From the NCBI GenBank assembly GCA_963764825.1, contig CAVXUA010000003.1, positions 248,001 to 312,000 on the forward strand: a stretch of DNA of 64,000 bases, in the 5' to 3' direction. The notes beneath the pieces are model-generated. The model saw only the letters and a program-made list of their open reading frames with translations. It searched no databases and had not been told where the DNA came from. The DNA is from JAZGGS01 sp963764825 (GTDB lineage Bacteria > Bacteroidota > Ignavibacteria > Ignavibacteriales > Ignavibacteriaceae). Of the stretch, positions 36,988 through 44,754 are shown piece by piece (the stretch's first letter is position 1; each line of letters begins with the position of its first letter). Made by a program: the position numbers and the translations under genes.

Positions 36988-37812
36988 TTAAAACTTGATA
37001 GTTTGAAGCGGAAGTACGATCATTGCTGAATAACGCGTTCTCTCCTGCGATTCATTTAATCTTGTTGAAACCATAATTCTGAAGCTGTTTTCAATTAAAA
37101 AGCTGGCAGCTAATACTCCTTCGTAAATTCCATCCAGATTTCTGTAAGCACTCGCTCTAAGTTCAAGAATATCTACAGGTTGAAGAACAATTCCAACATT
37201 AACTGCAACATTTTTGTTAATGGAATTATTTTTATTAAAGTCTATTTCGCCAAAAATTCTGAAGACATCGTTAAATAAAAATATACCTATTCCCGCAGTA
37301 TAGTTTCTACTGAAATCTAAGCTATCAATTTCTGGCTCGCTAAGGTTTCGGGCAACGAAAGATAAACTGACAGACTTTGCAGGGCGTAGTATTATGCCTG
37401 CATCAACAGAAAAAAAATCATTTGAATGAGTTGGATAGCCCACCGAAACAAGTTTGTTTGAGGTAGCTATTGCTAAAAACTCACCCCCAATTGAAAGATT
37501 TATGCAATAATTTTGTAACCTGATATTTTCATAATTGTAAATATCCTGGTACGAAAAACCAAAATTTCCCATACTGAACGACGCAAAAGAATTCCCCTGA
37601 TTTTTGAATTCAACAAAATCATAGTTAAATAAGAATCCATCGTCTCCCGGCTTAATGCTTAAACCAGCAGGATTAACAATGTTTGCGGTCATCCCATCAA
37701 TTTCCGATATAAAAAATATCCTGTTTACCTGTGATACACGGTGTAATTCAGTTTGAGAAAAAACCAAACCCGAGGTTATAACAACAAGTAAGAGTAGTTT
37801 ATTTATTAACAT
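36988..37812 (-). CDS. PorV/FadL-like outer-membrane barrel protein
   Basis: 274 residues with a signal peptide (LLLLVVITSGLVFSQ). After it, GMTANIVNPAGLSIKPGDDG resembles the opening of PorV/UPF0164-type barrels, and further strands such as VSLSFVARNLSEPEIDS and FRIFGEIDFNKNN follow. Shorter than PorV. Probably an outer-membrane structural or assembly protein. It ends the group of three envelope genes on this strand, 3 bp after the LSm-repeat protein. Confidence 0.58.
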   Translation of the reverse strand: MLINKLLLLVVITSGLVFSQTELHRVSQVNRIFFISEIDGMTANIVNPAGLSIKPGDDGFLFNYDFVEFKNQGNSFASFSMGNFGFSYQDIYNYENIRLQNYCINLSIGGEFLAIATSNKLVSVGYPTHSNDFFSVDAGIILRPAKSVSLSFVARNLSEPEIDSLDFSRNYTAGIGIFLFNDVFRIFGEIDFNKNNSINKNVAVNVGIVLQPVDILELRASAYRNLDGIYEGVLAASFLIENSFRIMVSTRLNESQERTRYSAMIVLPLQTIKF

Positions 37813-37815
37813 TTA

Positions 37816-39012
37816 TTAGAATACTTTTTTAATAAAATTGAGTGAAAGAACGTTATAATCTTCGGCACCAAAAATAAAATGTAAATCGTATGAAGCACCT
37901 AACTTCCATCCATCAAAAATAAAATCGAGTGCAATCTTGGTACCAGCACCAAATTTAAATGTGGTTTCTGTTACTTTTGAATTTTGCGACGGGAAGGAAG
38001 GATAGTTAAGCTCTAAAGTGGTATATATTAAATGTCCTTCTAAAATTGGGGCAATGGAAAAATCGAAGAAAGACGACTCCTGCGGATATACTGAAATAGA
38101 TATGCCGCCGCCGATAGTCGTTAACAAAGCACCGCCTTTGGCAGAAACACCGAACGGGTCATTCTGAAAAATATCCTGGTTCAAGGGAAAATATGTTGCA
38201 CCAAATCTTCCTAAACCACTCAAATAAAATCCCTTGAATTCGTCAAGTAAATACCTGTCTTCATACGTAAATGCATAGCCGGGTTTAAAGTCATCACCAA
38301 ATCCGGGGGACACACCGATCGAAAATACATCAAGGCGCGGCTCCACCCGAGTTCTGCCAATTTGTATATTTGAATATTGATCAACTAACGAAGTTTCCCC
38401 CAAACCATACTTACCCGTATATTCAATACTTCTTAGATTCTTTTTATCAAGGGTTAACCTTCCTAGCTGAGTATCAAGGGATAAATTATCAGAATCTTCA
38501 AAGTATATGTTTCCCTCCAGGTTTGTACCATTATTTAGGTGAACAATTACAACTTCACCTCTTTCTGCATATTCGTTGGAAACATATTCCAACATTTGTA
38601 AATCTTTTTTAGGAATTGTCAGGCTGCCTACATCCGTTTGAATCATTATCATATCAATACTTTTTGCCAGTAGTAAACCCGAAACTACATTCCCATTTTT
38701 TAAATGAACCACAACCCTGTCATTCAAAATGAACTTATATCCATCAGGGACGGTATCGTTTTTTTCATTAATGTTTGTTTCTTTATAAGTGGTTTTCATT
38801 TTTACATACGGGTTGAATGTAATGCTTTCTATATTTTCCCTGGGAACTCTGATTTGTCCTAAATCATTTGCTACCAAAATGTACTGGGGATTTTCTTCAA
38901 CAAGGTCTCCCACCACAACCTTGCTGTTTTTTAGTACTACATTTACAGTTTGTGCAAGCAAACTATTATACGTAGCTAAAACAAATAATAATATTATTAG
39001 AATGCTTTTCAT
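37816..39012 (-). CDS. Exported protein with three LSm/SH3-like repeats and a barrel-like C-terminus
   Basis: 398 residues: signal peptide (LIILLFVLATYNSLLAQ), then three homologous about 50-residue units. Each has the order V-x-LKN(G/S)-x-V-x-G-L, a strand, then x-x-G-x-(I/L)-x-(V/I)-P/D-K/R-x-(D/N)-(I/L): VVLKNSKVVVGDLVEE, VVVHLKNGNVVSGLLLAK and VIVHLNNGTNLEGNIYFE start them. The rest (from about 215) is rich in alternating residues and ends NVLSLNFIKKVF, like an outer-membrane barrel. Function unknown. It overlaps the transcription unit of the PorV-like gene (3-bp gap). Confidence 0.55.
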   Translation of the reverse strand: MKSILIILLFVLATYNSLLAQTVNVVLKNSKVVVGDLVEENPQYILVANDLGQIRVPRENIESITFNPYVKMKTTYKETNINEKNDTVPDGYKFILNDRVVVHLKNGNVVSGLLLAKSIDMIMIQTDVGSLTIPKKDLQMLEYVSNEYAERGEVVIVHLNNGTNLEGNIYFEDSDNLSLDTQLGRLTLDKKNLRSIEYTGKYGLGETSLVDQYSNIQIGRTRVEPRLDVFSIGVSPGFGDDFKPGYAFTYEDRYLLDEFKGFYLSGLGRFGATYFPLNQDIFQNDPFGVSAKGGALLTTIGGGISISVYPQESSFFDFSIAPILEGHLIYTTLELNYPSFPSQNSKVTETTFKFGAGTKIALDFIFDGWKLGASYDLHFIFGAEDYNVLSLNFIKKVF

Positions 39013-39045
39013 CTTTATTGTCTCTTTCCTTTATATTTCAATTTT

Positions 39046-40067
39046 TTATTCACTAAAAAAACTGTTCACAGCGCTGTATGAATTGACAGAAGCTGGTACT
39101 TCTATTCCATTTTCAAGTAAAATATTTTCCCGACTGTATGCACCCACCCACCAATAATAAACCTGCGAAATAGTTAAAGTAGGACCACTATATGGTGTTT
39201 CGGTATTAACAGTTTTTTCTGAATTCCAAATTATATCCGAAAACGGACCACGACCAACATAAACAACATATGACACCGCATTTTCAACTGAATCCCAGTC
39301 AAAAATTCGTGGATCACCAAACAGAGTTTGATTAGCTGGACTTACTAACTGTGGGCTGAACAAAATTAAATCGCCATTTACTTTACTGGACATGCTTTCT
39401 TTAAAACCTTTATCAACAGCAATTACTTTGTAATAATATTTTGTATTTGTTTGCAAAAACGGATCAAAATAAGTTGCAATGTTTGTTGAATCAATTAGTG
39501 TAGTTGAGTTTGCTACAAAATCTGAATCGTTCGAGCGATATATTTTATAGCGAAGAAGATCGCCTATATCTGGAGGAGTCCAGCTCAACCTTATTTCCCT
39601 GAATATTTTGCAATGGGTTATTAAGCCCGGAAGCAATTACAAACATTGGTGGCTGTGGTGCGGAAACATTTAACGGTTGAACATCAATTATTGAAGTTTG
39701 CTTCACTTTCATTTCCTGCTTTATCAACAGCAGTTAAGTAATAGTAGTATGTTGAATCATATTCCAGGAACCGATCTAAATACTCAACTTGAATTAACTG
39801 AACCAAAGATGTAAATTTGTTGATACTATTAACTGATCGATATAATCTATAAAAATCAAAATCAACTTCTGCATTCCTGGACCATCTCAAACGCACTTGC
39901 CCATCTCCTCCACCAAGCAAGGTAAAGTTAGCAGGCTTTGCCGGCGGCATATTATCCTCAGGCGCAATTATCTCTGAGCAGCTGCTAAATAATAAAACTA
40001 CTATCACCGATGAAATTGCAAATAACAATCGCAGGGTATATATTCTTAAAAAAAATAATTTAGCCAT
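39046..40067 (-). CDS. Lipoprotein with two fibronectin type III domains, frame-broken
   Basis: The start at 40067 leads to a lipobox region (VIVVLLFSSCSEI, lipidated Cys) and an FN3 domain: PPAKPANFTLLGGGDGQVRLRW, YRLYRSVN, YYYLTAVDKAGNES. Coding then passes through a second frame (LNVSAPQPPMFVIASG, about 39700-39600) and a third (IRLSWTPPDIGDLLRYKIYR, YYKVIAVDKG) that ends at 39046. At least two one-base slips (near 39700 and 39600) are needed. The repaired product is about 335 residues. FN3 lipoproteins bind other proteins or polysaccharides at the cell surface; the partner is unknown. Confidence 0.65.
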
Positions 40068-40136
40068 ATAATTTTCGTTTTTTGTTTACAACCGTTAATA
40101 ATTTAATATTTTATAAAAAGTCTCATAAATAGGTAT

Positions 40137-40337
40137 TTATTTACTTTTTTTATTCATTATAAAACCTATGATGATACCGATTATTATTCCCACAGAAAGC
40201 AGAGAGGGGAATAAGATAATTCGGGACATTTGAAACTCCCAGAATAACAGGTTAAAACCCACTACGTCTGTGTTTTGTATTAAAACTATTCCAACCAAAA
40301 CGATTACAACAGTTATTATAATTCCTTTTAGTTTCAT
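40137..40337 (-). CDS. LapA-family (DUF1049) small membrane protein
   Basis: 66 residues with two membrane helices: GIIITVVIVLVGIVLIQNTDVV and LFPSLLSVGIIIGIIIGF, and a basic tail NKKSK. The QNT...V..W/F pattern between helices is typical of LapA-like (DUF1049) proteins, which in E. coli work with lipopolysaccharide-assembly factors. Its start lies 7 bp after the thioredoxin-like stop, so it likely shares the sigma-54-type promoter at 40671. Confidence 0.68.
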   Translation of the reverse strand: MKLKGIIITVVIVLVGIVLIQNTDVVGFNLLFWEFQMSRIILFPSLLSVGIIIGIIIGFIMNKKSK

Positions 40338-40344
40338 TTCTTAC

Positions 40345-40653
40345 CTATAAATTTTTCTTTTTGATCAGTGAATCTTTTTCGAACATAGAATCCAATTCTT
40401 TGTTTGTTAATTCTCCAAGGTGGCGATGAAATAAGCTCTTGTTATGAAAGAGAATTGTTGTAGGAACACCAGTTACATTATATTTCTTACAAATCTCTGT
40501 ATCCTTCTCAACCTCAATTTCTTTGAACACACATTTTTCAAAAACAGAGTTGCTAATTAAATAGTTATTCAGGAATAATTTTGTTTTGACACTTTCATAC
40601 TTTGAAGTACTATAAAAAAATAGTATTTCATATTTTTTGTTATTTATCGTCAT
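40345..40653 (-). CDS. Thioredoxin-like protein without CXXC
   Basis: The ATG at 40653 (TINNKKYEILFFYSTSK) is chosen over the longer upstream frame (40755). The longer one would pass through the sigma-54 promoter, and 34 residues would precede the natural thioredoxin strand. About 102 residues: FKEIEVEKDTEICKKYNVTG and VPTTILFHNKSLFHRHLG match the thioredoxin fold (cis-Pro in GVPTT), but the redox CXXC is replaced by STSKYES, so it is not an ordinary reductase. It precedes the LapA-like gene. Confidence 0.65.
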   Translation of the reverse strand: MTINNKKYEILFFYSTSKYESVKTKLFLNNYLISNSVFEKCVFKEIEVEKDTEICKKYNVTGVPTTILFHNKSLFHRHLGELTNKELDSMFEKDSLIKKKNL

Positions 40654-40670
40654 AAGGATTAATATTAACA

Positions 40671-40686
40671 GGCAATTGCAATGCCA
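40671..40686 (-). promoter_or_regulatory. Sigma-54 (-24/-12) promoter, copy 1
   Basis: The minus strand reads TGGCATTGCAATTGCC: GG at -24 and GC at -12 with 10 bp between GG and GC doublets, as in TGGCAC-N5-TTGCA. The thioredoxin-like ATG is 18 bp downstream. The same box with the same upstream site occurs at 42403-42418, so conservation of the block supports the call. Confidence 0.65.
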
Positions 40687-40832
40687 TGAGAAAAGCTTAA
40701 AACCAATGGGATCTTTAACGGTTACTTTGTTGAAGCTAAGTGGTTGAATTAACAATAATTATGGTGATTTAGAGAGTAGTTTCCTAATAGGGAAATAAAA
40801 CAATCAGTGAGTGATTACATACAACAAAAGAA

Positions 40833-40870
40833 TGTTTTGCAACAAAAATCCAAAAAAACGTTGCAACATT
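40833..40870 (-). promoter_or_regulatory. Twin TTGCAAC upstream activator site, copy 1
   Basis: TGTTTTGCAAC and, 17 bp further, TTGCAAC followed by ATTT (on the plus strand). The two copies of TTGCAAC have a repeat period of 24 bp. The pair begins about 147 bp upstream of the -24 element of copy 1, the usual position of an enhancer for a sigma-54 activator. Copy 2 has the same layout. Confidence 0.5.
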
Positions 40871-40898
40871 TCGGTCCCCTTAAGAGGCTTTCCAAATC

Positions 40899-41050
40899 CT
40901 TTGGGAATTCTGGATTTTCGAATCCTGGCATAAGAAATCAGCAAAACCATTTATACCTATTTGAGGTGTACGTAATTCATGGCTCATAATAGCAAGGGAG
41001 TTTGATTTTAACTGACTCATCTCTTCTGCTTTTTCTATTGCTGATATTAG
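40899..41050 (-). pseudogene. Histidine-kinase HisKA fragment
   Basis: On the minus strand one frame reads AIEKAEEMSQLKSNSLAIM then SHELRTPQIGINGFADFL, the H-box region of a histidine kinase with its phospho-accepting His (codon at 40979-40981). No ATPase domain follows. It runs into sequence resembling the end of the sigma-54 activator gene. It is a fragment of about 50 codons with no start. Confidence 0.75.
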
Positions 41051-41054
41051 ATAA

Positions 41055-41085
41055 TAAAAAAGGCGTTTTTACAAACGCCTTTTTA
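41055..41085 (-). terminator. Intrinsic terminator after the outer-membrane protein gene
   Basis: AGGCGTTT pairs with AAACGCCT around a short loop, flanked by A-runs and T-runs, so it works in both directions. On the minus strand, GGCGTTTGTAAAAACGCC is followed by TTTTTTA 13 bp past the stop codon of the gene at 41098. Confidence 0.85.
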
Positions 41086-41097
41086 TTTAGTGACCAG

Positions 41098-42248
41098 TTA
41101 AAATAAATTATACTGCAATGAAACACTTGTACCAAGATCGGTTTGATCATTAAGACCTCTTCGGATGAGAGAACCATTGATACCGAGGTTGATACTGTTT
41201 TCCAGGTAAAATACAAAAGAAGCATTAATATTATGATCGGCATAACCGTCACCAGTAGAAGGCTTCATATAATTCATCGAATAACCGAGAATAAAATTGA
41301 TTCTGTTTGTAAGTTCATAGATATAGTTTATTGTACCAACAGCAATTACTTGTTTAAAGAATGTAGAATCCATTGGTGTATAAACATTAGCAATTAAATT
41401 TATTTGTGATTTCCATGCTATTGGGTGAGAAAATCTTCCACCCAAAGAAAGAGCCGGAGAGTTAGTTGGGGATTTATCTGGAGTGGAAAGATTAAATAGT
41501 ACACCAAGGTTAACATCCCACCCATAGTATCTGTCTCTTACTATTTCATTAATACCTTGCAATACTTGTTGAGTTCTAAGTATTCCAATAGCACCAAGTG
41601 TATCGCCGGTTAACATTCCGCTTGCTTTAATTGCTTTCTCAATATCTTCATACCAGTTTTTCTCATAAGTATCACCATATAAATCTATGTATTCAGCCTC
41701 TCTTTCGATAATATTTGCAATATTTATCATGGTTTCTTTCGGAAGATGTCCCGAAATAACATTTTCATTTATTAGATGATCTTCAATTCGCACAGCTTTG
41801 GCTAACGCTGTTGCATTAATGTACTTACCGTAGCCGCCGCCAAGCGTTACATCTGTTGCTATCTGCTTAAATGTGTTTGCGTGTTCTACAAATGCGGATG
41901 CAAAGCCGAACCAATTTTTGTCGTCCCAAATATATTTTCTAATACTTGGTGCAATGGTAATATCATGGTTGTACTGATCGAAATTTTCCCACCAACTGCA
42001 TAAACATCAAGAACCAGGCAAATGGCAGCGATGAATAGAATGTACTGAATAAAACACTTGCAGATGCATTATTAGCTGTAACTAATGTCAAGGAATCAGT
42101 TGAACTTTGTGCCCAGTTGTAAGTACCAGTAAATCTTAGCTGTTTTGCAACGCTAACCGGTACTTTGTAATCTTCCACAACAACATTCTGAGCAAAAATT
42201 GATGTTGAAGTTATAAAAATAACGGATAATATTTAATAAAATTCTCAT
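41098..42248 (-). CDS. Outer-membrane barrel-like protein, frame-broken
   Basis: The start at 42248 has a strong AGGAGAAAT site. Coding runs through a signal-like segment (FITSTSIFAQNVVVED; a slip near 42220 is needed), then YKVPVSVAKQLRFTGTYNW to PFAWFL. It resumes one frame over after about 42000 as DVYAVGGNFDQYNHDITIA, and continues as one frame to 41098, ending SVSLQYNLF. At least two slips. Later strands (LSLGGRFSHPIAWKSQINLI, FILGYSMNYMKPSTGDGYA) suggest a barrel. I do not recognise the family. It lies downstream of the second sigma-54-type promoter. Confidence 0.55.
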
Positions 42249-42269
42249 AGTTATTTCTCCTATTTTAGT

Positions 42270-42402
42270 TTATAAAGATTCCAGAAGGGAACTGTTGGCA
42301 ACTTCAAATTGTTTGTTTTGTAAGTCTTCCAACGTTGTTGTAACTGTACCAATCTGGATGATTTTTCCCTCAATATTTCTTGTTATAAGTATAATATCAT
42401 TA
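42270..42402 (-). pseudogene. MscS-family channel 3'-end fragment
   Basis: The minus strand reads ITRNIEGKIIQIGTVTTTLED then LQNKQFEVANSSLLESL with a stop at 42270. This matches the beta-domain of small MscS/CmpX-like channels (compare EGKIIQI in the gene at 50101). It starts immediately downstream of the sigma-54 box without a start codon, so it is the remnant of a channel gene that once followed the promoter. Confidence 0.65.
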
Positions 42403-42418
42403 GGCAATTGCAATGCCA
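42403..42418 (-). promoter_or_regulatory. Sigma-54 (-24/-12) promoter, copy 2
   Basis: TGGCATTGCAATTGCC on the minus strand, identical to copy 1. The transcript would start near 42391 and run through the MscS fragment into the outer-membrane protein gene (start 42248). Spacers 42249-42608 thus hold the fragment, this promoter and the upstream site. Confidence 0.65.
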
Positions 42419-42562
42419 TGAGAAAAGCTTAAAACCAATTGGATCTTAAATGGTTACATTGCTAATGCTAAGTGGTTGAATTAAGAGTATTTGGGAGACT
42501 TTGAGAGTAGTTTCCTAATAGGGAAATAAAAAATCAGGGAGTGATTACATACAACAAAAGAA

Positions 42563-42600
42563 TGTTTTGCAACAAAAATCCAAAAAAAAGTTGCAACATT
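42563..42600 (-). promoter_or_regulatory. Twin TTGCAAC upstream activator site, copy 2
   Basis: TGTTTTGCAAC, AAAAATCCAAAAAAAAG, then TTGCAACATT. It begins about 145 bp upstream of promoter copy 2 and lies just past the stop of the sigma-54 activator gene, so the activator may recognise it. Confidence 0.5.
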
Positions 42601-42608
42601 TTTAAAAT

Positions 42609-43982
42609 CTACTTTGCAACTTTTCCAAAACCTTTTGGGATTCTAAATTCCTTCATCTTTCTCCAGAGAGTTGATCGGTGAAGTTTTAAGGTTGTCGCTG
42701 CTTCTGAAACATTTCCTTTTGCTGATAGAAGTGCGGCTCTAATTTGTTCCTCCTCTAAGCCCACATTACTGAGGCTTGGTGGTGGTGGTGCACCATCTTT
42801 ATCTATATGTCTTATTTCCGGTGGAAGCATTTGAGATTCTATTACTGCCCCGGTAGTTAAAATAAACGCATGCTCAATAGAATTTTCTAACTCCCGTACA
42901 TTACCTGGCCAAAGATAATTTTTCAACAATTGAGTTGTAGATGGAGAGACACCAATTATATTTTTGTTATAATAACGATTTAATCTATTAATAAAGTGAT
43001 CTATCAACAAAGGTATATCCTCATTTCGATCACGTAATGGAGGTAGGTTGATTTGCATCACCTTTAATCGGTAATATAAGTCCTCTCTAAACTCGTCGTT
43101 TTCAATAAGGGTAGAAAGATCCCGATTTGTTGCTGCAATAATTCTTACATCTGCAGGTATAGCTTTGCTGGATCCAAGCGGCTCAACAATTTTTTCCTGC
43201 AAGGCGCGTAAAAGTTTTGCCTGGAGTTCTATTGGCAATGTACCAATTTCATCTAAAAACAAAGTGCCGGTATGTGCTAATTGGAATCTGCCGGGTCTGT
43301 TTGATATCGCTCCGGTAAATGCACCTTTAACATGTCCAAATAATTCACTTTCAATAAGGCTCCCCGGTAAAGCTGAACAATTAACCGGGACAAATGGCTT
43401 GTTTTTTCTTCTGCTGGAATCGTGTATCGCCCTGGCCACAAGCTCCTTTCCCGTACCCGTTTCCCCAACTATCAGAATTGAAGTGTCATAATTTTTAATT
43501 GATTCTATTAAGGCATAAATATTTTTCATTTTATCGGAGTTGCCAATTATCTCTCCGTATCTTTTTAATTGTAAAGCAATTTTGCGTAGTATAGAAATTT
43601 CGGAAACATCGTGTAGAATTAAAACAATTCCCAGCTCAGATTTTTTAACTTCCTTTATTATTGCAGTGCTAACTAAAATTGATCTTAATATACCCTGGGC
43701 ATTGATTGATTCGATTGTGAAATTACGAACTTCTTTGCCTGTTTTAATCGTTTGCTCTATTACTTCAATTAATTCCGGAATTGTACTTTTAAATAGATCT
43801 GATGTACTCTTACCAATAATTCTATCAATCGGTAATTCAAGCAATGATGAAATGGCTTTATTTGCAGAGGCAATGTTCATACCAGAATCAAGTATTGCTA
43901 CTATTCCATCCGGTAAAGCATCGAATACTGTTTTAAGCTCATCAAATTTTTTAATATAATCGTGTAGTGCTGTTTGTTTCAT
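42609..43982 (-). CDS. Sigma-54-dependent activator with PAS sensor and Fis-type HTH
   Basis: 457 residues. A PAS domain (about 10-130: FDALPDGIVAILDSG, LLELPIDRIIGKS) senses an unknown signal. The AAA+ domain (about 140-375) has Walker A GETGTGKEL, the sigma-54 contact loop GAFTGA and Walker B GTLFLDEIG, complete for ATP-driven open-complex formation. The C-terminus carries a Fis-type helix-turn-helix (VSEAATTLKLHRSTLWRKM). There is no receiver domain. The gene lies just upstream of one sigma-54 promoter and its twin site, so it probably drives the neighbouring genes. Truncated copies occur at 46917 and, in its last codons, near 40890. Confidence 0.95.
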   Translation of the reverse strand: MKQTALHDYIKKFDELKTVFDALPDGIVAILDSGMNIASANKAISSLLELPIDRIIGKSTSDLFKSTIPELIEVIEQTIKTGKEVRNFTIESINAQGILRSILVSTAIIKEVKKSELGIVLILHDVSEISILRKIALQLKRYGEIIGNSDKMKNIYALIESIKNYDTSILIVGETGTGKELVARAIHDSSRRKNKPFVPVNCSALPGSLIESELFGHVKGAFTGAISNRPGRFQLAHTGTLFLDEIGTLPIELQAKLLRALQEKIVEPLGSSKAIPADVRIIAATNRDLSTLIENDEFREDLYYRLKVMQINLPPLRDRNEDIPLLIDHFINRLNRYYNKNIIGVSPSTTQLLKNYLWPGNVRELENSIEHAFILTTGAVIESQMLPPEIRHIDKDGAPPPPSLSNVGLEEEQIRAALLSAKGNVSEAATTLKLHRSTLWRKMKEFRIPKGFGKVAK

Positions 43983-44235
43983 CTTAATAATAGTGATTAA
44001 TAAAATAATGATTCCCTACCGCCGCAAAAATTTTTTCTTTTCCCAATACCTAGTAAGTTAATACTTACTGGAACATTCCTAATCGATTGTTTTGCATTGT
44101 AAATCCTCAATTAAAACAAAAAACTAACAAATAAAATATTAAACTTAAACTAAATAAAAATGATGGTAGTATTTTTTTATCAAATAATAGTAAATCAAAC
44201 ATTTACAATAACATAAAATTAGCGCAGATTAAATT
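43983..44235. repeat. Duplicated divergent promoter region, copy 1 (pair of 47277-47529)
   Basis: Shared words in the same order at 47277-47529 include ATAATGATTCCCT, CGATTGTTTTGCATTGTAA, AAACTAACAAATAAAATATT and AAATCAAACATTTACAATAA. It lies between the sigma-54 activator (minus) and the start of a two-TM gene fragment (plus). In copy 2 the same region lies between a decayed activator and the intact two-TM gene. Confidence 0.8.
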
Positions 44236-44320
44236 ATGAGTGATCCGCTAATTGTTGCCGCGATAGTTTTTATCATTCTTTGTGTAATTTTTTATATGCG
44301 TTTTTTGCATCGCTAATAAA
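44236..44320 (+). pseudogene. 5' fragment of the two-TM protein gene
   Basis: Begins MSDPLIVAAIVFIILCVIF, nearly identical to the start of the gene at 47530, then slips frame in the T-run (TTTTTTATATGCG) and ends at CATCGCTAATAAAG. From here a DUF502 fragment follows in reverse orientation, so a rearrangement breakpoint lies near 44320. Confidence 0.8.
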
Positions 44321-44492
44321 GCAAAATATTCTTGTGGTCCTGTTGTCTCTGCCACCACATTGGTAATAGGCTTTAACTTATCAGAAATAAACTTGTACAA
44401 GCAGTTAAATACCAATATTAAAATTACTGTTGGTAGAAAACCAAAGTTCTGACCAACAAGGTGGTTTTTGTAAATGACTTTATCTTTTTCAA
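44321..44492 (-). pseudogene. 5' fragment of a DUF502 gene
   Basis: On the minus strand, from 44492, KKIKSFTKTTLLVRTLVFYQ matches the start of the DUF502 protein at 29659-30270. After a one-base slip VFLPTVILILVFNCLYKFI and SDKLKPITNVVAET match the next part. It stops at the junction with the two-TM fragment. The rest of the spacer up to 44754 holds nothing recognisable. Confidence 0.75.
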
Positions 44493-44754
44493 CATTTATA
44501 CCTAATATTTTATTATAATGATTATTATTAATGGAAGAAATATAAACGTTTACTATAAAAATTATTAATATTTAGAAACCACAATTCGGAAACATTATTG
44601 AGATATGAAAGATGAATTTGATAAAATAGACTAATAATATAATATGTTGTATTTTTATAATTGTGACTGCATTAGCAGTAATAAATTTTAATACAATAGC
44701 ACTTCAAATATTTTTTACTAGAAATCAAAAATAATTTAATTAGAAATTTAACTT

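Noticed and set aside
40655..40755. Longer start (40755) for the thioredoxin-like protein
   Set aside because: The added 34 residues would be encoded by the sigma-54 promoter region, which is duplicated at 42403 without a coding role.
43165..43491. Plus-strand frame inside the sigma-54 activator
   Set aside because: It mirrors the conserved AAA+ domain on the other strand and has no ribosome-binding site.
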